This document shows positions 18,701 through 26,962 of a DNA stretch of 27,804 nucleotides, one piece after another (the stretch's first letter is position 1; the number at the start of each line of letters is the position of its first letter). Position numbers and translations under genes: made by a program. The DNA lies in assembly GCA_036939355.1 (NCBI GenBank), contig JALLAP010000023.1, forward strand, positions 1-27,804, in the 5' to 3' direction. Under the pieces are notes generated by a model. That model saw nothing but the letters and a program-made list of their open reading frames with translations. It was not told the origin of the DNA and made no database searches. This stretch comes from Thalassiosira profunda (lineage: Eukaryota; Bacillariophyta; Thalassiosirophyceae; Thalassiosirales; Thalassiosiraceae).

Positions 18701-20232
18701 TTGAGTAGCTGGTGCTGATGGAGGTGGCTTTGCAGCATCTGGAAGGCGTACCCCTGGTCAAGGGGGAGATTGAACATCTTCCGCCAATTCGACGGCCCGG
18801 CCGGTGCACTTGTCACTGGATCAGTCAAGCTCCAACCTTGCGTGCACACCGGTCCAAATTTCACGCGTGGCGTCGCGGTAATGTGCAGGGCCGCAGGGGC
18901 GTCCCCGCTGCTGGCAGAGCTAAAGCTGCTACTGCGGGAGAAGGACGAGGTTTCCGCTAGCATTCCCGAGGTGAAGGGCATGTTGACTGCGCCGCAGTTT
19001 CTGACGCCGTTGACAGACTGCTGCTGTGCACCGCTCATCAACTGGACCACGTTCGAGTAGAGCAGTGCGCTCTCCCCCACGCAATATTCTCTTTTGAGCC
19101 CAGCGTTGGCCACTGCCTTCAGCAACGCCGCTCCGGAGCGAATATAGAGCCTCACAGTGAGATGCACACCCGCACCACTGCCATCGGGGGCAGCCTCCAA
19201 AAAGGAGAGATCGGGCACGCACAGCGGTATCGAGAACAACACCCCGTCACTCTCCTCCTCCCCAATTCCACCACTGGGCAGCTGCACCCACTCCGTGCGC
19301 GACAGACACACATCCGCCACGTCCCTCCCCACCCCCTGTCCCACCACCCCGTCCCTCCCGAACCCCAACGCATTCGCCATGGTCACATTGGCCGCCTGGC
19401 CGTTCCACCCCCCGCAATAATGCAGGCTCGCGCACACCTGGTCCGGATTCTTCCCCCCGTCCGCCTTGATGGCCATCGTCGTCACCCCCTGCTCGAACGA
19501 CTGCTGCGCCTTCTTCAATCCCGATTTGAGGAGGCGCATGCTCCGCCCCACGCCCCCGGAACTGGGGGCCTTTTGTTTGCCGGAGTCACTGTTGAGGCTG
19601 CTGTGGACGCTGCCGTACCCAATCGCGGAGGGGCCGTTGCTCTCCTGGCTTTCGCTGAGGTTCAATTGGCGATCGAAGGTGCCGAGTTCGGCCTCCACCC
19701 CCACGCCTCCCGCGCCGGCGGGGCGGTCGCTTTTCTTTTTGCCCCATTTGAGGACGCTCTCGACGCCTCCCGCGAGGCAGCAGGCGTCGTTGGCCCGGAC
19801 CACTAAGTAGGTGCACGTGTTGCCCCCGTTGGTCCACAGACTCTGCGGAGAGGAAGACTGGGCGGCGAACAGCCACGGGTCCCAATTCGTTTCTAGAGTG
19901 GATATAGGAGAGGTGTAGGGGATGATTCTTCGCGCCCCCTTCTTGGGCGGGGCGAGGGAGGAGCTGCTGCTGTGCGCCGACGTGGTGGAGGAGGCGAGGG
20001 GCAGCACCTTGGCGCTGGCGGCCAAATTATTCCACATGTCGCCCGCGGACTGCTGCCAGTCGTTGGCCACATTATTGTTTGCAGATCCGCTGTTGTTGAC
20101 ATTTGCAGCAGGCGCGACGAATCCAAAGTTGTCGAAGGGGTTGGCCGCCGCCACCGGAGGCGAGGCGGACGGTGCAGCTGCCGGAGCCGGTGGAGCCGGT
20201 GCACTGGCGAAGGGATCAAAGTTGGCCGCCAT
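15799..20232 (-). CDS. INPP4-like phosphatidylinositol-3,4-bisphosphate 4-phosphatase
   Basis: A single intronless frame of 1477 residues. Near the C-terminus is STVFCKSGKDRTAMQATF with C1381 and R1387, the Cys-x5-Arg catalytic loop. The sequence CKS(A/G)KDRT is specific to type I/II inositol polyphosphate 4-phosphatases (INPP4A/B). These remove the 4-phosphate of PtdIns(3,4)P2 to give PtdIns3P on endosomes. Upstream conserved text also fits INPP4: FFPVLFQMGVDIRQ, MKLNVEGARKLNAY, and an LHQLNWEVAVRRANCFSQAL helix. The protein is longer than animal INPP4 (about 900-980 residues) because of its N-terminal half. That half contains endocytic-type short motifs DPF (6-8), NPF (31-33) and DPW (118-120), plus Ser/Gly-rich disorder. 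A C2-like lipid-binding region is possible within about 300-420, but I cannot confirm it. An acidic insert lies at about 1265-1305. It converges on the chitin-binding gene, with 112 bp between stops. Confidence 0.85.
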   Translation of the reverse strand: MAANFDPFASAPAPPAPAAAPSASPPVAAANPFDNFGFVAPAANVNNSGSANNNVANDWQQSAGDMWNNLAASAKVLPLASSTTSAHSSSSSLAPPKKGARRIIPYTSPISTLETNWDPWLFAAQSSSPQSLWTNGGNTCTYLVVRANDACCLAGGVESVLKWGKKKSDRPAGAGGVGVEAELGTFDRQLNLSESQESNGPSAIGYGSVHSSLNSDSGKQKAPSSGGVGRSMRLLKSGLKKAQQSFEQGVTTMAIKADGGKNPDQVCASLHYCGGWNGQAANVTMANALGFGRDGVVGQGVGRDVADVCLSRTEWVQLPSGGIGEEESDGVLFSIPLCVPDLSFLEAAPDGSGAGVHLTVRLYIRSGAALLKAVANAGLKREYCVGESALLYSNVVQLMSGAQQQSVNGVRNCGAVNMPFTSGMLAETSSFSRSSSFSSASSGDAPAALHITATPRVKFGPVCTQGWSLTDPVTSAPAGPSNWRKMFNLPLDQGYAFQMLQSHLHQHQLLNASQGQTPVQEMDQSNSVILLANERAVESAVVLPLATACARMFSLAATQSKTLAENAAAKTRKKETVYLHPQDEPRNNAVVEAALLDGCADVELGVVALVMLGDAPEVDVNVGFACGAGFENGPPSVKASLSFQPPHSIFEESLVVGSCPLLDEQSGAGYINGSIQPLGGPNEVIKTRFCPRVMTGLDDLLPGLAGTKPNGRYVGNIRLEVTVGYANSAVDTISSGISGSTAVEGLIELESYLDDARMSSGKVPVMAPAIDANTGARIGTFVLCLRVQTNEKWSPAASPVEETSASAGLVSVAGLDTLTEELGISPYLDCDAPPPNSQLVASPPTPRGMRRRQIATMGSFLSPRFLGNQASIRHEDANALSGRFVKYLDAISATEDADEDSGLPLFERRSPKPFRPSASRGDALLSGIGFNVHVQSLSLNVLQDGCAPIQAAATQSVTHGAPADHAAGFGGGASADGGLGDSSKDTAPRGGLRRLEGKRLEFAKELDESIAGLITAVGDHFKSRAQAAAARQAAGVKPSRHVPPNLRAVTHYRTKAMETAQRLHQLNWEVAVRRANCFSQALGIAATSYLASLSDGGPAWRGHAAIWARHGYLITWEGLLSAVGKELGMIEDASVSITMLRMTSVALVPDDGASNSAPDGNTRQRISVPHSPYVRWVNLIYVTSSGSHSKTQYRLEIGLDPAYYQSRVPDPLKNGAAVRFFPVLFQMGVDIRQWGANAGRNVQSQIKDKKVGLADTSDANNDGEEGDEENGGSLLDDGDEDDEVGVADSEILMKLNVEGARKLNAYAHSANPVTAGVTAATSPPPVFGSMEQQQAQSLPIHPSVVPLSEAIKSSAGKMEHSVLDRAATVCQRLGGGSTVFCKSGKDRTAMQATFKQAQFLERFANKKEAATALEDTAISYDDVFAKSTLMRKHGVRIPICEKNAGEPKLAFNPLQRKFMPEMLRPDASLCTWSKPET

Positions 20233-20671
20233 ATTCGCAACCCGCAGTCAATGCAGCAATCGCCGCCCGAACGAGCCTATCCAGGCCTAGAGTGCCGAAC
20301 GCCGCCGCCGTGCCTGGAGAGGATGTTTGAGCGGCGCCCTCCGAGCCCACCGTCATTTCCGCGAGCCCAAAATTTGCAAACTGAGGGGAGATGCGAGAAT
20401 GGGGAGTCTCGCAAAAAGGACTCTCTCCCCCCCGCTCGGATTTGGGATTTGGGCCTCCTTCCACTTCCTGCGCGCGGCCGTTCTCCCCCTATCCAGCTGA
20501 AGCAGCCGCCCATCTCTGCCCTTCGCCGCGCTCCGATATCACCTGCATCCCGTGTCAGATCTCTGCGCTGTGTCTGGGCGCCGTTGCTCCTCTTTGTTTC
20601 GAGACTCAGCAGAGGGTATCCTCCGCCTCTATCCGGTATCCTCCTCCTCCCCATCAAACATCCATCACACG
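20233..20671. promoter_or_regulatory. Divergent intergenic region (439 bp)
   Basis: It separates the divergent starts of the INPP4-like and tautomerase-like genes and must hold both promoters. It is GC-rich with C- and CT-rich runs (about 20415-20430 and 20635-20655). No TATA box, repeat or reliable coding frame was seen. Confidence 0.45.
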
Positions 20672-21089
20672 ATGCCGCTCGTCAAGATATTCGCCCGGGC
20701 GGGCATGGCGAAGTCCATCCCGCTGACGGCGTTGCAATCAAGGCTGTGCGACATCTGGTCGACGAAGCCCGAAACGACCAAGCTGATTTTGTCCCGGGTG
20801 GAAGGTAACTTTTCGCTGTGTACACATCAAATGCAATTGCAAATGCATGCGTTATGAGTTGCACTCATTCACACAAACTCTATTCTGCATAGATTGGACG
20901 TCGGACTCGTACCACGAAGATTGTTACATTGACATCCGGGCCTATGGCAAATCGGAACGCACGCGGGAGATGGTGCTCGATGGCATGCGGCAGGTGCAGC
21001 AGGCGTTTGCGGACCACGATTTGGTGGCCAACGTCCGGCTCGAAACATATGAGGGGGAACGGTACTTTCACGTGCCTCCAAAGAAATAG
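20672..21089 (+). CDS. Small tautomerase/MIF-like protein
   Basis: Two exons, 20672-20804 and 20893-21089, flank an 88-nt intron whose donor (GTAACT) differs from the GTGAGT norm here. The product is 109 residues. It starts Met-Pro (MPLVKIFARAG), which would expose an N-terminal proline after Met removal, the catalytic base of 4-oxalocrotonate tautomerase/MIF proteins. The order is strand, helix (TALQSRLCDIW), strand (TKLILSRVEDW), YHEDCYIDIRAYG strand, helix (EMVLDGMRQVQQAF) and strand (NVRLETYEG). This beta-alpha-beta duplication fits that fold and its usual size of 110-120 residues. I did not recognise an exact orthologue, so activity and substrate are unknown. No targeting signal is visible. 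It is tail-to-tail with the Reelin-like gene, with 91 bp between stops. Confidence 0.6.
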
Positions 21090-21180
21090 AGTTGAGGCAT
21101 GTACGCAGTAGGGGATGTTGATGGGCAGCTGTGCTGTTGGCGTGTAGAAAAGCGATAGCTCGGAAAAGGAACTTATCATC

Positions 21181-24100
21181 TCATCCTACCCCAGATTTGG
21201 ACTGCCCCCGCAGATCTCTCATGTTTCCGTAAAGCAGTCTTTTGAACGTGACTCTGTCGTCCAACGACATAACCAACAGCTTTTGTCGAGAGTGCACATC
21301 GCCGCAGTAATTGCACGAGAACAAGCAGGGACAAGCGACTCGGTCGTAGTAGGAGACGCTGCAGCACGTTCCCGGCCATCCGGTGAGCTTTGTGTTTGGT
21401 ACAACTGCATAAAAAAAGGAATCGTAGGATGAGCAGACGAATGCAAGACGAATGCAAATCAACGAGAGAGAAGAATCCATAACTCACCCGGCAACCCATG
21501 CATGGCACCAAGCAGCAAGCCGCATAGCCCTCCAAATGCCGAGTAGATCAGGAAGAGAATAAAGTTGTCGCCGGCACTGACTGTCTCGACGCGGCGGCTA
21601 ACGATGGATATCATTATCAAAACTGGCGCGAATGTGGCCCCAACGAAGAATTGTTGCAGCAGCCCTTTCCTCAACAGAGCTCGCCCGAATTCGTCCCGAT
21701 CTCTCGCCTTGAGCGTCAGCACCCATTCAATGGTCAGGTGCAGCTTGACAAAGAGCGAAGGCCCAAATGCGACTCTCAAGATGGCAATGTAGCCCAGAAT
21801 CGGGACAGCAGCCTCCAGACCCCCGGGGAGAGTCAACGAGCCCAAAGCCCAAGGCATTCCACCAAGGAACGTCAACAATGAGACGAACCAGTGAAATGCT
21901 GGACTCTGGGTTTTCACGTCTGCTAGTTCCGAGAGCGGGATCGTCTTCGATCCAACGCGCAGAAATCCTCTCTCAGGATGCAGATCGACCACAACTTCCA
22001 GCGATCTTCGATTCCAGGGGCACTTGACGAAGACGATTTCGCTCAATATCGTTCTGATTGCACTGATATCGAACGCAGCAGCAACTATGCACGCCACGAC
22101 GAACGAAGCATCAGTCCTGCAAGATGGATCATCCGCATTCTCACTTGTAAGGCACTCGAATACCGTCAGTGCATCCAAAAGCCGGTAGACTGTGCACGAT
22201 AAAGCCCCAAAGAGCAGTACCACCCACGCACTTTGCCACGCCAAATGTGTTGTTGCGTGAAAAGTGTGCCGCGGAAATAAGTCTGCGTCTTTAGACAGAT
22301 CGGTGCCGATTTCAGTTGCACCCCCATGCTTGATTTTGGAGGCTCGCCGTGTAAACCGAAGCGCGATCAGGCGGTACAAGGCCTTGGCACCAGCAGCGAG
22401 GCACATGTACAGAACCAATAATTCGCACAGTCTCAAACGCGAGCTGGCATCGCTCTTGTCAAAGCCAGGAATTGCTTCGCACTGATCCTCAGAGAAGTTT
22501 GTCCTCTTCTTCTCGAAGACCGAACACTTCGAACCGTAGCAGCACTGAGCAAGCTTCACGCGTGCATTCTGCTGCTCTCTTCGTTCCTCGAACTGAGGTG
22601 ACGCCTCCCACTCGGGCATCAGTTTGGCCCAAATTCTGACGTCGTCGATGGCCCAGTGATCACGAAGCGAATCAAAATAAGGCTGCCCGAATCTGAATTG
22701 GGTTGAGTTGCTCCACGCCTCTCTCGGGAGTTCTTGCGAAATGAACTTCCACAAACCGCGAAACTGCCATGCAGGATAGGTTGCAAATGTTGTCCACTCT
22801 GATGATTCATTTCGGTACTCGAGAATAACGTCGCTGAACGCCGCCTTGCAGTCAGACTCGGTGCCCTGCACCAAGATTGGGCCCATTTTCAAGAAGAATT
22901 CGACGCGACCGCCATGTCTGACATCCAAGCCAGCCGTTGCAGCTTGCCGCGTGTGGACGCCAGTGAACACCAGAGCGTTGGAATTGGGAAGAGGCTGATA
23001 ACCACCGTGATTTCCTCTCTCCACGGCTTTGTTGTTCACGCCGCACGCGCTGGATCTGTCGCCATTGATTATCTCAGACCAAGGTGCAGAGACGTTTCTC
23101 GCCGGTAGCTCAAAATCGTCATCAAACGCGTACACGCCGCTTTGATTGTTGGAGAACAGGAGCAGTGGGTCTTGAGACGAGACACTCACTGGGCGGTAGC
23201 TCTCTTCTCGTGGCGAGGAGACGCAAATGTCGTACCCAGCGCGATTGTTGCTCCACGCGTACAGCTCCCGGTCGTAAATGCAGGCTGAACCAACGACCTG
23301 GTTGGCCGTCGACGCTCTGTCGCACACTTTGTAGGGCTGAGACGGTGGGAGGAACTCCCCTCCCTCGCCATGTCCGCCTCCACCGCCGTAGTCTACGCAT
23401 ACTTGCAACTTGCAATCGCTCAACCAACCGCGACAGGTGTGACCCCACACAGTTGTGGGCGTCGTCGATGCGTTCCAATACACTAACCCTGCTCCCACAA
23501 TTGTGAGTGCCACCAGAAGTGCGCTGAGGGCCAACGATAAGCCAACTGCAAGTTTGCCCGGGTCGGGCTTGAGATCGGCCGCTGCCACTCCTGTTAGGGG
23601 CGACTCCACCAAGCATCCGGGACATTTTCCCGACTGGTAGTAGCACATGTTACAGAAATAGGAGTCGCAACACCGGCGGAAGACGCCCCTCTCCAAACAC
23701 GCCCGGCACTCCTCCTCCGAGGGGTAATTCTCTCGTTGCATTTCAGCATCCGGCGTTGATTGCTGAGCTGTTCCCACGATATCCGCAACATTGTCTACGA
23801 TTTTGTTGCGTATAAAGTGCGTCGCCCGCTTTCCCTGCCGCAGTATCTCCGGCTGGTCGTGGTCGTCAAGCATGGCCGTGCACGGAAACTCCCGGGAGTA
23901 GCAATCATCGCAAACATGCTCCCCACTGCCGATTAGGGGACGAAAAGTACCTGCCCGGTTGCGATGGATTGGGCATCGCGTGCATCGGGTGAGCGTGGCC
24001 TCGTCGATAACATCTTCCTTTGGTTCCTCGTGGGGCTCGGCCGGGGCCACTCGATCCCTCCACCGGGGCTTCTTGCGCTTGGCTTTGCGTTTGGCCAGCT

Positions 24101-24397
24101 GCATTTTCTGGGCTGCCTCCTCGCCGGCCGTCGGCCGAGTGTCCCCCGCTGGAGGCCCCGAGAGTGCAGAGCGCGTGAATTGGTGGTTCATCGCTTTCTC
24201 TGTCCGTTGTTTCGTGTCCTCCGGCGGCGGCGCGACCAGCCACCTAAACCTTCCACCCAGGTACGTCTGCCACCGCGGGCGGCCGAAGGGTCCGGTCTGC
24301 GTCTCCGTTGCCTGTCTGCCGCCTCGACGAAGGGCAGAGCCACTAAGACGCAAAATGCAACGAAGAAGATGCAGTCCACCAGCGGTCCAGCCGACAT
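21181..24397 (-). CDS. Polytopic membrane protein with Cys clusters and a Reelin-like ectodomain
   Basis: Proposed exons 24397-24274, 24199-21488 and 21404-21181, with introns of 74 nt (weak donor GTGGCA) and 83 nt (GTGAGT), total 1019 residues in frame. Exon 1 supplies a signal peptide (MSAGPLVDCIFFVAFCVLVA). If it is wrong, the first in-frame ATG is at 24191 (975 residues). Numbering from 24397: two zinc-knuckle/RING-like Cys clusters (about 114-148 and 206-237, ending YFCNMCYYQSGKCPGC), a membrane segment at about 258-283, and an ectodomain with 14 or more Cys. A Reelin/neuraminidase-type beta sandwich lies at about 470-562, with landmarks RVEFFLKMG, SDVILEYRNESSEW, TQFRFGQP and DHWAIDDVRIW. 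At least seven further membrane helices follow, then a short Cys-rich tail (GTCCSVSYYDRVACPCLF). The layout suggests a surface receptor or channel-like protein; the function is unknown. I recognise no characterised homologue. Confidence 0.75.
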
Positions 24398-24437
24398 GTT
24401 CGGGTTGAGGCGGCCGGCGGCGCCTCGTCGGCCCAAA

Positions 24438-24540
24438 ACTTCAAACCTCAGTTTGAAGTCACATTTAGGATTCGAAATTTCGAACCAATCTTTGAATTTC
24501 GAATCCTTGAATTTCAAAATTTGAATCCTCATTTGAAATC
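24438..24540. repeat. AT-rich cluster of inverted repeats
   Basis: Within a GC-rich setting this 100-bp patch is built from variants of TTTGAA/TTCAAA and TTCGAA. ACTTCAAAC at 24438-24446 pairs with GTTTGAAGT at 24451-24459. AGGATTCGAAATT at 24467-24479 pairs perfectly with AATTTCGAATCCT at 24495-24507. Further TTGAATTTC/TTTGAAAT copies follow to 24540. It sits just upstream of the Reelin-like gene start, so it could be a promoter element cluster, a hairpin-forming site or a decayed foldback element. Confidence 0.8.
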
Positions 24541-24619
24541 AGATGGACACATCATGTGCTCGTTCTCCTCTCCCACTCTTCTTCTCTTCTCCTAACGCCC
24601 AACAGCACCCCGTCCTTCC

Positions 24620-24885
24620 TTATCTCAGTTCCACCCCCAGCTCATCATTCGAGGGTGTAAAGATGACGACAGTGGCGTCGGAATCGCGGACGTTGCACTC
24701 GGTCCACTGGCATACTCTTCCGATGGCGTCTCGGTGAGCTGATACTGAAGATGATGGGGCCGTCTTGCGTGGCGGTGGAGCGGGCACCATCCCCCGTGCG
24801 GAATGCCTGCTTGATGGCGAAGGAGAGCGAGGGCGGCACGGTCGGCGCGGTTTGCCCCCCGGGGACGATCTTCTCGATGCCTCAT
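24620..24885 (-). pseudogene. Broken cpYpsA / 'putative molybdenum carrier' (SLOG family) gene
   Basis: All hallmark motifs of the family occur in order on the minus strand but in different frames. KIVPGGQT is at 24872-24849, DRAAL at 24843-24829, GIPHGGWCP at 24807-24781, YQLTETPSEEYA at 24744-24709, and QWTECNVRDSDATVVIFT from 24709, with TAA at 24622-24620. At least two one-base shifts are needed, after GGQT and after EEYA. Apparent matches SFAIKQA (about 24824-24805) and QDGPI (about 24768) in the first frame suggest further compensating shifts. Family members are small Rossmann-like proteins of about 140-170 residues, often bacterial, annotated as molybdenum-cofactor carriers or nucleotide-ligand binders. 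Intact copies continue past this point, so the C-terminus also looks short. It could be a decaying gene, possibly of bacterial origin, or a very poorly sequenced stretch. Confidence 0.75.
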
Positions 24886-25207
24886 CTCCACGCCCCCCCC
24901 CCGGCTCACCGCTGGCGCCCTCCCAGCCCCGCCCAGCCCAGCGGGCCCACACATCTGCTGTCGTGCAAGAGGCGAGCCAGTATGTAAGAGGCGCGGCGCT
25001 TCCTGTCCTCGGAGGTGAAGTGGTAAACCTTCGCACAAATACTATTCCTACGTTGATTTTTGTGAGGTCAGTCTCCTCGCAAAGTACCTCCGACACGCAC
25101 TTGGTTCACCCAACGCTGTCGATGCCGACGTCGACGTCCTCCTTCGATGCCATCGGGAGCCCATAAAAGGCCGCAGCCGTAACAATTCACACCTGAGCTA
25201 TCGACAG
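24886..25207. other. Intergenic, 322 bp, upstream of homoserine acetyltransferase
   Basis: No reliable gene is seen. A run of ten C at 24893-24902 is a likely site for sequencing slippage and adjoins the broken molybdenum-carrier frame. CATAAAAGG at 25162-25170 is a TATA-like sequence about 40 bp before the ATG at 25208, in a plausible place for the metX promoter. Confidence 0.4.
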
Positions 25208-26912
25208 ATGCCGCTGGAGAGGGCGGCGCATCGCATCATGGCGCCCCTCGCGGGGCGATGTGTCTCGGGTGGCACGAGGAGGGTGCGGCAGCGAGCTGCT
25301 TCGAGCAGCAGCCGCAGCAGCAGCAGCAGCTTTGCATTGACATCGAACGAGAGGATAGGGCCGCCTCCGCGACCACTATGCTCGCTCTACTCGACCATGA
25401 GCACGTCCGCCACATTGCAAACGCTTAGACAACAAATGCCATTCGCCCATCAAACATCATCCCCACCATCGGCCATCAACCCACAACCCATCCGGTCCAA
25501 ATCCACCAGCAAGAACGACACGGCCATGGACGACGAGTACGGCGACATGTCCGCGGCCGGCGAAACGTACACCCACCCCACCCCCTACAAGCTCGAGAGC
25601 TACGGCACCTTCGGCCACATCGGGCCCATCTCCACCACCCAACTGCCCCGGGGGATGCTCGCTCCGGCCTTTGTGAATTACAACACGTACGGGGAATTGA
25701 ATGCCGAAAGGGACAACGTGTTGGTGATTTGCCATGCGTTGACGGGCAACGCCAGTTTGGAGGCGTGGTGGGGCGAACTGCTCGGGCCCGGAAAAGCGTT
25801 TGACACCGACCAGTACTTTATCGTGTGCTGCAACATCTTGGGGAGCTGCTATGGAAGCGCGGGGCCGTCGAGCGATCGGCCGGGCTGGGACGGAAAGGGC
25901 AAGGACGAGGTGCCACCCAACATACCGAGGGACAAGGGCGGCAATCTCATCTACGGCATGGATTTTCCCGACGTCAGCGTCCGCGACACGGTCCGGCTGC
26001 AATTGCTCCTCCTCAAAAACGAGCTGGGGATCAACTCGATCAAGTGCGTCATCGGCGGGAGCTTCGGGGGCATGCAGGCGATGGAATACTGCGTCATGGC
26101 CGGCGCCACGCGACCCGTAAAAGGCGCGGCCGTCAACGGCACCAACGGCATGNATGGAATACTGCGTCATGGCCGGCGCCACGCGACCCGTAAAAGGCGC
26201 GGCCGTCAACGGCACCAACGGCATGGGCATCGGGGAGAAAAACAGCGGCGCCGGCGTGGCCTACGGCATCGGAGAGTTTGTGACGAAGCGCAACGGACGC
26301 ATCGAGCCGTTCGTACGATCGGCCGTCCCGATCGCGTGCGGGGCGGCCCACACGGCGTGGCAGATTGGCATCAGCGAGACGCAGCGGCAGGCCATTTACG
26401 CCGATCCCAAGTGGCTGGGCGGGCGGTACGACCCGTACGATCCGCCGAGCAGCGGGCTGTCGGTGGCACGGCAGGTGGCGATGGTTTCCTATCGCACGCC
26501 GTTGGGATATCATCAAAAGTTTGGGAGGGCGTTGACGGACGAATCGGGGCCGAGCTACGGCAGCAAGGCGCCGTGGCAGGTGAAGAGCTACCTGGAGTAC
26601 CAGGGCAGAAAGTTCCTGGATCGCTTCGATCCGGTGACGTACGTCAAGCTGACGGAACAGATGGACAGCCACGACGTGGGGAGAGGGCGAGGGTCCATCG
26701 AAGAGGCGCTGTCGCACGTGGAGATACCCGTGTGCGTGCTGGGGATCGATTCGGATGTGCTCTACCCATTAAGAGAGCAGGAGGAGATGGTCCGATCGAT
26801 GCCCAATGCCGAATTGAAGATCATCCACAGCGACGCGGGGCACGATGGGTTCTTGCTGGAGCAGGACCAGGTGGCGGCGCACATCAAGAGCTTTCTTTAT
26901 TCTCACGATTGA
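25208..26912 (+). CDS. metX: Homoserine O-acetyltransferase (MetX/MET2 type), split by an assembly duplication
   Basis: The gene acetylates homoserine with acetyl-CoA, the entry step to methionine by direct sulfhydrylation or transsulfuration. The frame runs from ATG 25208 into a 72-bp stretch (26081-26152) that is repeated exactly after a single N (26154-26225). Dropping one copy plus the N (73 bases) restores one frame of 543 residues ending at TGA 26910-26912. In that numbering the alpha/beta-hydrolase triad is S285 (GGSFGGMQ), D492 (LGIDSDVLYPL) and H521 (AGHDGFLLE). Other family blocks are FVNYNTYGELN, ICHALTGNASLEAWW and NILGSCYGSAGPSS. The first 120 or so residues are basic, Ser-rich and low complexity (poly-Ser near 33-42), which fits an organelle transit peptide; the mature domain starts near YKLESYGTFG. 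Acetyl rather than succinyl specificity is from family resemblance only. Confidence 0.92.
26081..26225 (+). repeat. Exact 72-bp direct duplication flanking one N (assembly join)
   Basis: 26081-26152 and 26154-26225 are identical, with N at 26153 between them. The duplication breaks the homoserine acetyltransferase frame, and its removal restores conserved sequence. This is the pattern of two overlapping contig ends placed side by side by a scaffolder instead of being merged. Confidence 0.95.
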
Positions 26913-26962
26913 GCATACGAGATGGCCACTAATGATAGCTTTAGCAATGTTCTCTCCTAAAT

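Noticed and set aside
24191..24353. Start of the Reelin-like protein at 24353
   Set aside because: That codon is TTG, not ATG, and the following residues look like intron or out-of-frame sequence.
24188..24532. Separate 114-residue minus-strand gene
   Set aside because: Its only credible part is the signal peptide from 24397, which is better read as the first exon of the Reelin-like gene. The rest is Arg-rich read-through.
26154..26932. Arg-rich continuation of the metX frame after the N
   Set aside because: It is an out-of-frame reading caused by the 73-base assembly duplication. The conserved D and H catalytic blocks lie in the other frame.
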